Assembly (NCBI RefSeq): GCF_003226895.2
Contig: NZ_PNJG02000001.1
Coordinates: 1,240,001 to 1,304,000, forward strand
Direction: 5' to 3'
DNA from: Kocuria tytonis
GTDB taxonomy: Bacteria; Actinomycetota; Actinomycetes; Actinomycetales; Micrococcaceae
Length of the DNA: 64,000 nucleotides
Made by a program: the position numbers and the translations under genes. Below the pieces are notes generated by a model, which did no database searches, was not told the DNA's origin, and saw only the letters and a program-made list of their open reading frames with translations. Shown here in pieces: positions 18,068-27,018 of the stretch. Positions within the stretch are counted from its first letter, which is position 1. Every line of letters begins with the position of its first letter.

Positions 18068-18073
18068 TAGGCT
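18068..18073 (+). promoter_or_regulatory. -10 box TAGGCT upstream of acs
   Basis: TAGGCT lies 70 bases before acs, giving a leader of roughly 65 bases that ends in the GAAGGAGC ribosome site just before ATG 18144. Confidence 0.4.
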
Positions 18074-18143
18074 GAGCGGAAGAATGTGAACTGCACCACG
18101 CGCCCGCGCAAGCGGCGCGCACCGGCCCCAGTGAAGGAGCACC

Positions 18144-20093
18144 ATGACCCCGGATCCCGCAGCCCAGCCGAAGACCTTCGCCGCGAGCGAGGAGTTCGCC
18201 GCCCAGGCCAACGCCACCGCGGAGCTGTACACGCGGGCCGAGGAGCAGGGCGAGGAGTTCTGGGCGGACCAGGCCCGTGAGCTGCTCACGTGGTCCACCC
18301 CGTTCACCGAGGTGCTGGACTGGTCCAACCCGCCGTTCGCCAAGTGGTTCCAGGACGGCACCCTGAACGCCGCGTACAACGCCGTGGACCGCCACGTGGC
18401 GGCCGGCAACGGGGACCGGGTGGCCCTGTACTTCGAGGGCGAGCCCGGGGACAGCGCGTCCTACACGTACGCGCAGCTCAAGGACGAGGTCTCCAAGGCC
18501 GCGAACGCGTTCGAGGCCCTCGGCGTGGGCAAGGGCGACCGCGTGGCCGTCTACATGCCCATGATCGCGGAGGCCGTGATCACCATGCTCGCGTGCGCGC
18601 GCATCGGCGCGATCCACTCCGTGGTCTTCGGCGGCTTCTCCGCGGACGCCCTGCGCTCGCGCATCGAGGACGGCGAGGCCAAGCTCGTGGTCACCGCGGA
18701 CGGCTCCTACCGCCGCGGCAAGCCCACCACGCTGAAGCCCGCCGTGGACGCGGCGCTCGAGAAGGGCGGGGACTCCGTCCAGCACGTGGTGGTGGTCAAG
18801 CGCAACGGCGAGGACGTAGCGTTCCAGGACGGTCGGGACGTGTGGTGGCACGAGGTCACCGAGAACGCCTCCACCGAGCACACGCCCTCGGAGCAGAACG
18901 CCGAGGATCCGCTGTTCATCCTCTACACCTCCGGCACCACGGGAAAGCCCAAGGGCATCCTGCACACCACCGGCGGCTACCTCACCCAGGCCGCGTTCAC
19001 CCACAAGAACGTGTTCGACCTCAAGCCGGAGACGGACGTCTACTGGTGCACCGCGGACGTCGGATGGGTCACGGGCCACACCTACATCGCCTACGCGCCG
19101 CTCGTGAACGGCGCCACCCAGGTGATCTACGAGGGCACCCCGGACTCCCCGCACCGCGGCCGCTTCTGGGAGATCGTGCAGAAGTACGGCGTGAGCATCC
19201 TCTACACCTCCCCCACCGCCATCCGCACCATGATGAAGTGGGGCGAGGAGATCCCCGGCGAGTGGGACCTGAGCTCCCTGCGTCTGCTCGGCACCGTGGG
19301 CGAGGCCATCAACCCCGAGGCGTGGACCTGGTTCCACCGCGTGATCGGCGGCGGGCGCTGCCCCATCGTGGACACTTGGTGGCAGACCGAGACCGGCGCC
19401 ATGATGATCTCCCCGCTGCCCGGGGTCACCGCCGCCAAGCCGGGTTCCGCGCAGGTGCCGCTGCCGGGCATCGCCGTGGACGTCGTGGACGACGCCGGCA
19501 CCTCCCTTCCCAACGAGACCGACGGCTTCCTGGTGGTCCGCAAGCCGTGGCCCTCCATGCTGCGCACCATCTGGGGCGACGACGAGCGCTTCGTGAACAC
19601 CTACTGGGGACAGTTCGGGGACAAGTACTTCGCCGGTGACGGCGCCAAGCGGGACGCGGACGGGGACGTGTGGATCCTGGGCCGCGTGGACGACGTCATG
19701 AACGTCTCCGGCCACCGGCTCTCCACGCCCGAGATCGAGTCCGCGCTGGTCTCCCACCCCTCGGTGGCCGAGGCCGCCGTGGTGGGCGCCAAGGACGAGA
19801 CCACGGGCCAGGCGGTCTTCGCGTTCGTGATCCTCTCGGACCAGGCCACCGCCGAGAACCGGGACGCCGCCGAGCTCGCCGAGGAGATCCGCGCGCACGT
19901 GGGCCGGGAGATCTCCCCGATCGCCAAGCCCAAGAAGGTGCTGATCGTCCCCGAGCTGCCCAAGACCCGCTCCGGCAAGATCATGCGCCGCCTGCTCAAG
20001 GACGTGGCCGAGGACCGCCCCGTGGGGGACGTCTCCACGCTCGCGGACCAGACGGTCATGCAGCAGATCGTGGACTCGCTGGGCGCCAAGTAG
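18144..20093 (+). CDS. acs: Acetyl-CoA synthetase
   Basis: 649 residues, the normal length. Converts acetate, ATP and CoA to acetyl-CoA, AMP and PPi in the cytoplasm. The adenylation P-loop [12 protein letters not shown] is at about residues 260-271, followed by [20 protein letters not shown], the Acs-specific [18 protein letters not shown] and the hinge [18 protein letters not shown]. The conserved regulatory lysine in [11 protein letters not shown] is near residue 612; it is the site acetylated by Pat-type enzymes in other bacteria. The start has GAAGGAGC upstream. It is divergent from nth, with about 170 bases shared between them. Confidence 0.96.
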   Translation: MTPDPAAQPKTFAASEEFAAQANATAELYTRAEEQGEEFWADQARELLTWSTPFTEVLDWSNPPFAKWFQDGTLNAAYNAVDRHVAAGNGDRVALYFEGEPGDSASYTYAQLKDEVSKAANAFEALGVGKGDRVAVYMPMIAEAVITMLACARIGAIHSVVFGGFSADALRSRIEDGEAKLVVTADGSYRRGKPTTLKPAVDAALEKGGDSVQHVVVVKRNGEDVAFQDGRDVWWHEVTENASTEHTPSEQNAEDPLFILYTSGTTGKPKGILHTTGGYLTQAAFTHKNVFDLKPETDVYWCTADVGWVTGHTYIAYAPLVNGATQVIYEGTPDSPHRGRFWEIVQKYGVSILYTSPTAIRTMMKWGEEIPGEWDLSSLRLLGTVGEAINPEAWTWFHRVIGGGRCPIVDTWWQTETGAMMISPLPGVTAAKPGSAQVPLPGIAVDVVDDAGTSLPNETDGFLVVRKPWPSMLRTIWGDDERFVNTYWGQFGDKYFAGDGAKRDADGDVWILGRVDDVMNVSGHRLSTPEIESALVSHPSVAEAAVVGAKDETTGQAVFAFVILSDQATAENRDAAELAEEIRAHVGREISPIAKPKKVLIVPELPKTRSGKIMRRLLKDVAEDRPVGDVSTLADQTVMQQIVDSLGAK

Positions 20094-20160
20094 TCCACCA
20101 CCGTGCCCGCCCGGGCCACACCCGCCGGCAGGCACACCCCACGACGACGCCGCCGCGGCG

Positions 20161-20322
20161 CCTTCCCCACGGGAGGCACCGCGGCGGCGTCGTCCGTGCC
20201 GGGGCCGCGCAAGGCCCTCCCCGCCGAGGGCGGCGTGGCGGCGTCCGTGCCGGCAGCTGCGCGCGTGGCCCTCCCCGCCGGAGGCACCACGGCGGCGTCG
20301 TCCGTCCCGAGGACCGCGCGCG
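20161..20322 (+). repeat. Three imperfect tandem repeats of about 54 bp
   Basis: Between acs and aroQ there are three head-to-tail copies (about 20161-20212, 20213-20266, 20267-20322) sharing the core CCTCCCCGCCGGAGGCACC followed by GGCGGCGTCGTCCGTGCCG and a GCGCGC end. The middle copy has lost three bases in the core. No open frame of interest runs through them. The last copy ends at the aroQ promoter. Confidence 0.7.
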
Positions 20323-20334
20323 GGGCCGATGCGC

Positions 20335-20340
20335 TTGAAT
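20335..20340 (+). promoter_or_regulatory. -10-like TTGAAT six bases before aroQ
   Basis: TTGAAT is followed by exactly six bases (GGGGGC) and then ATG 20347, in line with the leaderless pattern of other genes here; GGGGG could also be a poorly spaced ribosome site. Confidence 0.35.
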
Positions 20341-20346
20341 GGGGGC

Positions 20347-20793
20347 ATGAGCGAGCTGCCGATCCACGTCCTCAACGGCCCCAACTTGAACACGCTGGGC
20401 ACGCGCAAACCCGAGATCTACGGGCACACCACCCTGGCGGACCTCGAGGCGAACGTGCGCGCCCGGGCGCTCACGTACGGGTTGGACGTCGTGTTCGAGC
20501 AGTCCAACTGGGAAGGCCAGCTCGTGGACTGGATCCAGCGGGCCCGCACCGAGGCGTGCGGGATCGTGATCAACCCGGCGGCGCTGACCCACTACTCCGT
20601 GGCCATCCACGACGCCCTGGAGATGTGCGAGCTGCCGGTCGTGGAGGTCCACATCTCCAACGTGCACCGCCGGGAGGCCTTCCGGCACACCTCGTTCGTG
20701 TCCCCGCAGGCCACGGCCGTGATCGCCGGTGCGGGCGTGCTCGGGTACGAGCTCGCGGTGGACGTGGTGGCGCGGAACCTCGGACTGGGCTGA
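20347..20793 (+). CDS. aroQ: 3-dehydroquinate dehydratase, type II
   Basis: 148 residues. Third step of the shikimate pathway, dehydroquinate to dehydroshikimate. The signature [18 protein letters not shown] contains the catalytic Arg (R20) and Tyr (Y25) of the flexible lid; [16 protein letters not shown] and [18 protein letters not shown] carry the anion-binding region and catalytic His (H102). NPAALTHYS differs slightly from the usual NPGAYTHTS. ATG 20347 gives the standard N-terminus; an upstream in-frame ATG at 20329 would add six residues. No other aro genes are nearby. Confidence 0.93.
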   Translation: MSELPIHVLNGPNLNTLGTRKPEIYGHTTLADLEANVRARALTYGLDVVFEQSNWEGQLVDWIQRARTEACGIVINPAALTHYSVAIHDALEMCELPVVEVHISNVHRREAFRHTSFVSPQATAVIAGAGVLGYELAVDVVARNLGLG

Positions 20794-20800
20794 GCCCGGC

Positions 20801-21985
20801 TCAGCCCGCCACGCACTCCCCCGTGGTCACGGTCTGGGCGGAGTCCCCGGTGGCGGCGAGGACCTCCGCCACCCGGTCCGCAGGGATCACGTACCCCGTC
20901 TCCCCCTGCACGGCCTTGGCGAAGACCACGCCCACCACCTGACCGGACGCGTTGAGCAGCGGGCCCCCGGAGTTGCCCTGCTCCACGTTGCCCGCAATCT
21001 GGATGATGCTGCGGGTCTGGGTCTTCCCCGTGGTCACGTTCTGCACCGGGGCCACGGCCTGGCCCTGGACCGTGGCGGGACGCACCGTGTACGGGCCGCC
21101 CAGCGGATAGCCCGCGAAGGACACCGCCTGGCCCTGCGACACGGCGCCCTCCAGCGGCAGCGCGGTCTCCGGCAGATCGGGGACGCGCAGCACGGCGAGG
21201 TCCGAGGCGGCGTCGTACTGCACCGTCTGCGCCGGGTAGACCCGGCCGTCGCGGGTCTCGACCACGGGCTGCTCCACCCCGGCGACCACGTGCGCATTGG
21301 TGACCACCGTGCCGGGCTGCGCCACGAACCCGGAGCCGGTCTGGTTCTGCGCGCACTGGGCGGCGGTGCCGTAGACCTGCACCACGGACTGCCCGGCATC
21401 CGCCACGGTCTGCGACTCGGGGGTCTGCCTCGGATCGGGTGCGGCCTGGGACGGGAACAGCAGCTCGTCCAGCTGCCGGATGCCCTGCGCGCCGCTCACC
21501 GCGTTGCGGGTCTGCGTCATGGCGTGGCGCACGGGATCCGGGGTGAGCCGCTCGATGCCCCGCAGCACCTGGGACGAGGCCACCTGCTTGGACAGCGCCG
21601 GCAAACCCATCTGACCCACCAGCGAGCCCAGCAGGGACATGATCAGGGCGGCCACCGCCGCGTTGAGCACCGCGCCGCCCAGCCGGTCCAGGACCCCCAC
21701 GCCCGACCTCTCCAGGGCGCGTGCCAGGGCGCCGCCGAGAACGGACCCCAGCAGCTCACCCAGCGCGAGCGACAGCAGGACCGTGAGCAGCACGGCGGGG
21801 ACCTGCCACTGCCCCGTCACGTAGGCGGCCACCACCGGCCCTGCCCAGAAGGCCAGCACGGCGCCGAGCACCAGGCCAAGCAGAGCGGCGAAGGAGCGGA
21901 AGAAACCACGCCGGAATCCTGCGATCCCGTAGGCCACCAGCACCACCACGAGCAGTGCGTCCAGCAGGTTCAGGGCCAGGGTCAT
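20801..21985 (-). CDS. marP: MarP-like membrane serine protease (CvpA + trypsin-like)
   Basis: 394 residues from ATG 21985. The N-terminal 160 residues hold four hydrophobic segments of the CvpA/colicin V production fold (LLVVVLVAYGIAGFRRGFFR, then LLGLVLGAVLAFWAG). The rest is an extracytoplasmic chymotrypsin-like protease with His in VVTNAHVVAG, Asp in ASDLAVLRVP and Ser in QGNSGGPLLN (S339). Two Cys, in AAQCAQNQ and TGECVAG, could form the redox-linked disulphide known for the M. tuberculosis protein Rv3671c. That protease protects the cell at acid pH by cleaving wall hydrolases; a similar role here is an inference from homology and from its conserved place next to crp and nth. Confidence 0.9.
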   Translation of the reverse strand: MTLALNLLDALLVVVLVAYGIAGFRRGFFRSFAALLGLVLGAVLAFWAGPVVAAYVTGQWQVPAVLLTVLLSLALGELLGSVLGGALARALERSGVGVLDRLGGAVLNAAVAALIMSLLGSLVGQMGLPALSKQVASSQVLRGIERLTPDPVRHAMTQTRNAVSGAQGIRQLDELLFPSQAAPDPRQTPESQTVADAGQSVVQVYGTAAQCAQNQTGSGFVAQPGTVVTNAHVVAGVEQPVVETRDGRVYPAQTVQYDAASDLAVLRVPDLPETALPLEGAVSQGQAVSFAGYPLGGPYTVRPATVQGQAVAPVQNVTTGKTQTRSIIQIAGNVEQGNSGGPLLNASGQVVGVVFAKAVQGETGYVIPADRVAEVLAATGDSAQTVTTGECVAG

Positions 21986-22164
21986 GACGGTCCTCACGGG
22001 TGGGGGGACACGCGGGGATCGGTCGCGCGCCCGTCGAGCATACGGCGGCGGCCTGGGGAAACCGTGGACGGCGTTCCCGGCGCTGCGTCCTGCCCGCCGG
22101 GTCCGTACCGCCGGCCTCGCGGGGCGTTCACACGTAGCACAATCCGAGGGGTGGCCATCAACCA

Positions 22165-22180
22165 TGTGAAACTCGTTACG
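22165..22180 (+). promoter_or_regulatory. Possible Crp/GlxR operator upstream of crp
   Basis: TGTGA-N6-TTACG partly matches the Crp/GlxR consensus TGTGA-N6-TCACA (8 of 10 positions in the two halves). It sits 65-80 bases before the crp start, where autoregulation would be expected. Confidence 0.35.
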
Positions 22181-22244
22181 ATAGGACAGAATCATGCACT
22201 CGGCCCGGTCTCGGGCCCGCCCCCTTTTTGTGAGGAGTTTTACC

Positions 22245-22922
22245 TTGGATACAGACGTCCTACGCCGCGCTCCGCTTTTCGCTTCCTTGGACGACGAGGC
22301 GTTCGCCGCTCTGACCGAGGAGATCACCGAGGTGGACCTCTCCCGCGGCGCCACCCTGTTCTACGAGGGGGACCCGGGCGACCAGCTCTATTTCATCGTC
22401 TCCGGCAAGATGAAGCTCGGCCGAACCGCGAGCGACGGACGCGAGAACCTGGTGGCCGTCATGGGCCCGGGCGAGATCTTCGGCGAGATGGCACTGTTCG
22501 ACCCCAGCCCCCGCTCCACCTCCGCCACCGCGGTGTCCGAGACCCGCCTGGCGGGGCTCAAGCACGAGAACCTGCGCAAGGTCATCCAGCGCTCCCCCGA
22601 GGTCTCCGCGCAGCTGCTCCAGGCGCTCGCACGCCGCCTGCGGCGCACCAACGAGAACCTCGCGGACCTCGTGTTCTCGGACGTCCCCGGCCGCGTGGCC
22701 AAGGCCCTGCTGGACCTCGCGGACCGCTTCGGTCGCCCCGCCACGGACGGCATCCTGGTGGCGCACGAGCTCACCCAGGAGGAGCTCGCCCAGCTGGTGG
22801 GGGCCTCCCGCGAGACCGTGAACAAGGCGCTCGCCGAGTTCGTGCAGCGCGGCTGGATCCGGCTCGAAGCACGCGCCGTGGTCATCCTCGACCTGCAGCG
22901 CCTCAAGCAGCGCTCGCGCTGA
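22245..22922 (+). CDS. crp: Crp/Fnr-family cAMP-responsive transcription regulator
   Basis: 225 residues from a TTG start at 22245, chosen because AGGAG (22233-22237) lies eight bases upstream and the resulting N-terminus (M)DTDVLRRAPLFASLDDEA matches the family; an upstream ATG at 22194 would add 17 residues with no homology and place the ribosome site inside the gene. The cyclic-nucleotide domain contains GDQLYFIVSGKMKLGRT and GEIFGEMALFDPSPRSTSAT, the phosphate-binding cassette. The C-terminal winged helix is LTQEELAQLVGASRETVNKA. Homologues (GlxR of Corynebacterium, Rv3676) are global regulators of carbon and lactate/acetate metabolism, which fits acs and the lactate genes in this window. 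Confidence 0.93.
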   Translation: MDTDVLRRAPLFASLDDEAFAALTEEITEVDLSRGATLFYEGDPGDQLYFIVSGKMKLGRTASDGRENLVAVMGPGEIFGEMALFDPSPRSTSATAVSETRLAGLKHENLRKVIQRSPEVSAQLLQALARRLRRTNENLADLVFSDVPGRVAKALLDLADRFGRPATDGILVAHELTQEELAQLVGASRETVNKALAEFVQRGWIRLEARAVVILDLQRLKQRSR

Positions 22923-22938
22923 CCCGTTCCACCCCGCA

Positions 22939-22974
22939 CGACGGCGCCCCCGGTACGCACCGGGGGCGCCGTCG
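22939..22974 (+). terminator. Hairpin terminator after crp
   Basis: A perfect 16-bp stem (22939-22954 with 22959-22974) and a 4-base loop ACGC, 16 bases after the crp stop. There is no T run, as is common in high-GC actinobacteria. Confidence 0.8.
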
Positions 22975-23150
22975 GCATTCGGAATGGTGACCCCGCTCCT
23001 CCCGCGCATGCGCACGCGCTCGCGGCGGTTCAGCGTGATCACGCCCACGCGGCTGCTCCCGCCCGCGCGTGGGCACGCGAACGGTGCCGCGCGCAGCCGC
23101 AAGCGGTGCCGCGCAACCATGGGCGAGGTGCCGGGGGGTGCTCTGTGGTC

Positions 23151-24065
23151 TCAGGCGTCGAGGACCAGGATGGGCTCGCCGTCGCGCAGGTCCAGACGCG
23201 GGCTGCGCAGCCGCATGTCACGACGGGCCGCGAGGAACGCCACCGCCGATCCGGCCTCCGCCACGGCCTCCACCGCGCACTGCACGCCGGGCGTGGTCAG
23301 TTCCGGGAGTTCGAAGTGCCAGGGGTCGTCCGTTTCGGCGGACTCCTCCGCCTGCCGCCGGAACAGCTCCGGGACGGGCGTGGACCAGGGGTCCTCCAAC
23401 AGGGCGCGCGCGTCCACCCACCCGAGCCACGCGCGGCCGCGCTGCGTGGCAAGGGGACAGTGGCGCTGTCCCACGGGCACGGCCGCCGCGAAGAACTGCA
23501 GGTCCACGCGCTGGTGCACGAAGTCCGAGGTCACCCAGTGGGACAGGGGCCGCAGGCACTCGCTGTGGAACGCCATGCTGCGCTTGGCCAGCAGGTCCGC
23601 GAAGGAGATGTCCTCCGTGGCGAGCTGCTCCCGGGAGCGCATCCAGTCCACGCCCTCCACGTTCTCCGCCACCCCGTGGGTGGGGGTGCCCGCGAACAGG
23701 ATCCCGGTCTCCACGAACGTCTTGCGCGCGGCGGTCACCACGCGGCGTCGTGCCAGCCCGATGTCCTCCGAGAGCAGTTTGCGGGCCCACTGCGCGGAGG
23801 ACGGCCCGCGCCAGTCCAGGGGCTCGTCGTCGCTGGCCTCGGTGATGCCCCCGGGGAACGAGAGCGTGCCCATGGACTGCCGCCCGGGGCGGTGCAGCAT
23901 GAGCGTCTCGACCCCGTGCTCGCCGTCCCGCACGAAGACGGTGGCCGCCCCGTGCCGGGGTGCGGATCCGTGCATCCCCAGACCGCGGTCGAGCCACGCC
24001 CGGGCCGCCTTGGAGTAGGCACGGGGCACCGCGAAGCTGCGTTCGGTCCCGCGGTGCTCCGCCAT
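23151..24065 (-). CDS. NUDIX-family protein with degenerate box (NUDT19-like)
   Basis: 304 residues. The start (ERSFAVPRAYSKAARAWLDR) and GVETLMLHRPGRQSMGTLSFPGGITEASD resemble the NUDT19/acyl-CoA-type NUDIX proteins that sit next to crp in actinobacteria. The NUDIX box reads AARKTFVETGILFAG, where the usual RExxEExG has become RKTFVETG, so one of the metal-binding glutamates is replaced; catalytic activity is doubtful. The stretch HSECLRPLSHWVTSDFVHQR and VDLQFFAAAVP is the conserved middle of this group. Its start lies 2 bases from the stop of the RidA gene, and the two probably form an operon with DUF4177. Confidence 0.8.
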   Translation of the reverse strand: MAEHRGTERSFAVPRAYSKAARAWLDRGLGMHGSAPRHGAATVFVRDGEHGVETLMLHRPGRQSMGTLSFPGGITEASDDEPLDWRGPSSAQWARKLLSEDIGLARRRVVTAARKTFVETGILFAGTPTHGVAENVEGVDWMRSREQLATEDISFADLLAKRSMAFHSECLRPLSHWVTSDFVHQRVDLQFFAAAVPVGQRHCPLATQRGRAWLGWVDARALLEDPWSTPVPELFRRQAEESAETDDPWHFELPELTTPGVQCAVEAVAEAGSAVAFLAARRDMRLRSPRLDLRDGEPILVLDA

Positions 24066-24067
24066 GC

Positions 24068-24547
24068 TCAGTGGAACTCGACGATCAGTTCGACCTCCAC
24101 CGGCGAGTTCAACGGCAGCACGCTCACGCCCACCGCGGAGCGCGCGTGCACGCCGGCCGCCCCGAAGACCCGGCCCAGCAGCGTGGACGCGCCGTCCACA
24201 ACGGCCGGCTGGCCGTAGAAGTCCGGGGCGGACGCCACGAAACCCGTGACCTTCACGATGTGCTGGATGCGGTCGAGGTCCTCGATCCGGGACTTCACGG
24301 CGGCGATCGCGTTGAGCGCGCAGCGTTCGGCGAGCTCCGCGGCGCGCTCCGGGGACACCGTGCCCGGCGCGCCGGTGCCGCTCACCACACCGGTGGCCGG
24401 CAGTGCCCCGGAGACCAGGGGCAGCTGTCCCGCGGTGTAGACGTGCTTCCCGCTCACCACGGCCGGGGCGTACGCCGCGAGCGGCCTGGCCACCTCCGGC
24501 AGCTCGAGTCCCAGCTGCGCGAGGCGCTCCTCGTACGTGTCACTCAT
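24068..24547 (-). CDS. RidA/YjgF-family protein
   Basis: 159 residues. SGKHVYTAGQLPLVSG, RCALNAIAAVKSRIEDLDRI and the C-terminal SPVEVELIVEFH fit the long actinobacterial RidA branch, related to enzymes that hydrolyse reactive enamines/imines made by PLP enzymes. The arginine that binds the substrate carboxylate in classical RidA (R105) is not obvious here; the region reads VGVSVLPLNSPVEVE, so function may differ. It lies between DUF4177 and NUDIX genes, the same place as Rv3678c in M. tuberculosis (from memory). Confidence 0.85.
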   Translation of the reverse strand: MSDTYEERLAQLGLELPEVARPLAAYAPAVVSGKHVYTAGQLPLVSGALPATGVVSGTGAPGTVSPERAAELAERCALNAIAAVKSRIEDLDRIQHIVKVTGFVASAPDFYGQPAVVDGASTLLGRVFGAAGVHARSAVGVSVLPLNSPVEVELIVEFH

Positions 24548-24565
24548 GGTGTGCCTTCCCGCGCG

Positions 24566-24760
24566 TCAGTTCTTGGGGCGCTTGAAGTAGGCGATGGGGT
24601 TGGTCTGGACGGGCGCGGTCATGTTGCCCGCCGGGGTGTCGGCGGCCTGGGTCCCGGGCAGGACGGTCACGAGCTCCCAGCCGTCGTCCCCCCAGTTGTC
24701 CAGGATCTGCTTGGTGGCGTGGATCATCAGCGGAACGGTGGCATATTCCCAAGTGGTCAT
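24566..24760 (-). CDS. DUF4177-like small protein
   Basis: 64 residues from ATG 24760, MTTWEYATVPLMIHATKQIL, then DNWGDDGWELVTVLPG and a C-terminal AYFKRPKN. The WEYxTVPL start and DGWELV motif are typical of DUF4177 proteins encoded just upstream of RidA genes near crp in actinobacteria. Function unknown. TAGTGT lies 7 bases before the start with no Shine-Dalgarno, so the operon DUF4177-RidA-NUDIX is probably transcribed as a leaderless message. Confidence 0.8.
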   Translation of the reverse strand: MTTWEYATVPLMIHATKQILDNWGDDGWELVTVLPGTQAADTPAGNMTAPVQTNPIAYFKRPKN

Positions 24761-24864
24761 GACCCCCACACTACTGAACGGGGCCCGCGGCGCGCGTCCC
24801 GGCACCCGGTGACTCCACAGTGCGACCCCCGCGGGGGTGGCCCGGTCCTTCCCGGCCCGGCTTG

Positions 24865-24870
24865 TACACT
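24865..24870 (+). promoter_or_regulatory. -10 box TACACT for the PBP gene (leaderless)
   Basis: TACACT is followed by six bases and ATG 24877; no ribosome site is present in the interval. Confidence 0.55.
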
Positions 24871-24876
24871 GGCGCA

Positions 24877-27018
24877 ATGGCATCACGCAAGAACTCGGGC
24901 TCCGAGCCCACGTCGGTACTGGGCAACGTCGTGGCGTTCATCGCCGTTGCAGTGGTCGCCGGGGTGGTGGCGGCCGGACTCCTGGTACCCCCCGCCGCGG
25001 CCGCAGGAGTGGCCGCGAACGCCTCCATCGGCTGGTTCAAGTCCCTCCCCGCGGACATGGAATCGGGTCCGCTCTCCCGCGGTTCCACCGTGGTGGCCAA
25101 GGACGGCTCGGAAATCGCGTCGTTCTTCGCGCAGAACCGCGATCCCGTCCCCCTGGCCAAGATCTCCCCCAACATGAAGAACGCCCTGCTTTCCATCGAG
25201 GACCGTGACTTCTACGACCACGGCGGCGTGGACCCGTGGGGCATCGTGCGCGCCATCGGCAACAACCTGCTGCGCCCCAGCAACCGTCAGGGCGCCTCCA
25301 CCATCACGCAGCAGTACGTGAACAACCTGATCATCGACCAGCAGGTCCGCAACGGCGAGCAGGCCAGCACCATCGGTGCCGACAAGGGCGTGGTGGACAA
25401 GGTCAAGGAGATGAAGCTCGCCCTGTCCATGGAGCAGGAGAAGTCCAAGGACGAGATCCTGGAGGGCTACCTCAACGTGGTGCTCTTCGGGGGCTCCAAC
25501 TACGGGGTGCAGGCGGCGTCCGAGTACTTCTGGGGCATTCCCGCGTCCGAGCTGAGCATCGCGCAGTCCGCCACGCTCGCGGGCATGGTGCAGTCCCCCA
25601 ACTACTACAACCCCCAGGTGAACCCCGAGGCCTCCGTCCAGCGCCGCAACCTGGTGCTGGACACCATGGTGCAGACCGGCGCCATCACGCAGAAGCAGGC
25701 GGAGCAGGCGGCCAAGGAACCCATGAACCTGGACATCCACACCACGAGCTCCGGGTGCACCTCGGCGAAGACGGCCCCCTACTTCTGCGACTACGTGGAG
25801 AACGAGGTCATGCAGTCGGACGCCTTCGGCGCCACCCCGGAGGAGCGCCTGGCCACGCTGCAGCGCGGCGGTCTCACGATCACCACGTCCCTGGACCCCA
25901 AGGCGCAGAAGGTCGCGGACGAGCAGGTCAACGCCACCCAGCCCAAGGACAACAACCCGGACAGCGTGTCCACCGCACTGATCTCCCTGGAGCCCAGCAA
26001 CGGGCACGTGGTGTCCATGGCGCAGAACACCAACTACTCGGGTGCGGAGGGTGACTCCAACACCACCTACAACTTCAACGTGGACACGTCCAAGGGCGGC
26101 GCGGGCGGTTTCCAGGTGGGCTCCACGTTCAAGCCCTTCACGCTGGCCCAGTGGATCAACTCGGGCAAGGGCGTGAAGGCCAGCATCGACGCCCGCCGGC
26201 TGAACTACCCCGCGGACTACCGGTGGAAGGCCTCGTGCCTGCCCAACGGGTACAAGATCGAGCCGGGGACCGACGGCAGCGGCCTGACCTTCCAGAACGC
26301 CACCGAGGGCTACAACAAGGTGATGGACGTGGACTTCGGCATCTACAACTCCATCAACTCGGCGCTGTACGCCATGGCGGCGGACCTGGACCTGTGCCAG
26401 ATCGGCGAGCTCACCAAGGCCCTGGGCATCCACGACGGCAAGAACGGCGACCCCGTGGACACCACCGTGCTCTCGTCCCTGCTGGGCGGTTCCGCGGACA
26501 TCGCCCCCATGACCATGGCCCGCGCGTTCTCCGCGTTCGCGAACGACGGCAAGATGTGCGAGCCGCGCGCCATCACCCGGGTCCGGGACCACACCGGCAA
26601 GAACTACGGCGTGCCCGGCGACAAGTGCGAGCAGGTCATCAAGAAGGAGGTGGCCCAGGGCGTGAACTACGTCCTGGAGCAGGTCCTGGTGAGGGGTTCG
26701 GGCTACCAGCGCTCGATCGGCCTGCCGAACGCCTCCGCGGCCAAGACCGGCACCACCGACAACTCCACCCAGACCTGGATGCTCGGCTACACCAAGGGTC
26801 TCGCCACCGCGTCCTGGGTGGGCAACTACCAGTACGGCTCCCGCTCCCTCAACGGTCTGAGCATCGGCGGCAAGCGCGGCGGCTCCGGCACCGAGTGGGT
26901 GGACGGCGCGACCTACGCCGGTGGCCAGTGGCAGAACTACATGAAGCAGGTCGCCCCCGGGTACGACACCTCCAAGTTCTCGTCCCCGCCGGCCAGAGTG
27001 ATGTCGTCCACCAAGTGA
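24877..27018 (+). CDS. Bifunctional class A penicillin-binding protein (PonA2-like)
   Basis: 713 residues. Cross-wall enzyme that polymerises glycan strands and cross-links peptides. One N-terminal membrane helix (VVAFIAVAVVAGVVAAGLLV) is followed by the GT51 transglycosylase with the catalytic Glu in SIEDRDFYDHGGVD (E108) and QGASTITQQYVNNL. The transpeptidase has S416 in VGSTFKPFTLAQW, the SxN triad in SINSALYAM, and AAKTGTTDNS (K623). The family is well conserved in length; there is no C-terminal PASTA domain. Two Cys-rich spots (SGCTSAKTAPYFC, and KASCLPNG) may form disulphides outside the cell. It overlaps the following phosphoesterase by one base (TGATG). Confidence 0.94.
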   Translation: MASRKNSGSEPTSVLGNVVAFIAVAVVAGVVAAGLLVPPAAAAGVAANASIGWFKSLPADMESGPLSRGSTVVAKDGSEIASFFAQNRDPVPLAKISPNMKNALLSIEDRDFYDHGGVDPWGIVRAIGNNLLRPSNRQGASTITQQYVNNLIIDQQVRNGEQASTIGADKGVVDKVKEMKLALSMEQEKSKDEILEGYLNVVLFGGSNYGVQAASEYFWGIPASELSIAQSATLAGMVQSPNYYNPQVNPEASVQRRNLVLDTMVQTGAITQKQAEQAAKEPMNLDIHTTSSGCTSAKTAPYFCDYVENEVMQSDAFGATPEERLATLQRGGLTITTSLDPKAQKVADEQVNATQPKDNNPDSVSTALISLEPSNGHVVSMAQNTNYSGAEGDSNTTYNFNVDTSKGGAGGFQVGSTFKPFTLAQWINSGKGVKASIDARRLNYPADYRWKASCLPNGYKIEPGTDGSGLTFQNATEGYNKVMDVDFGIYNSINSALYAMAADLDLCQIGELTKALGIHDGKNGDPVDTTVLSSLLGGSADIAPMTMARAFSAFANDGKMCEPRAITRVRDHTGKNYGVPGDKCEQVIKKEVAQGVNYVLEQVLVRGSGYQRSIGLPNASAAKTGTTDNSTQTWMLGYTKGLATASWVGNYQYGSRSLNGLSIGGKRGGSGTEWVDGATYAGGQWQNYMKQVAPGYDTSKFSSPPARVMSSTK

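Noticed and set aside
20161-20322. Possible CRISPR array
   Set aside because: Three head-to-tail 54-bp units without alternating spacers and with inner divergence; no cas genes nearby.
17097-20408. Open frame of 1103 codons on the minus strand through acs
   Set aside because: Only its 3' 290 codons are a gene (nth). The rest is antisense to acs and reads as low-complexity Gly/Val/His/Leu, a typical shadow in high-GC DNA.
22194-22244. Crp start at ATG 22194
   Set aside because: It adds 17 unconserved residues and would put the strong AGGAG inside the gene; TTG 22245 fits family and ribosome site.
22975-23150. Coding or regulatory RNA between the crp terminator and the NUDIX stop
   Set aside because: Only GC-rich, partly repetitive sequence; no -10 box, no fold and no frame stood out.
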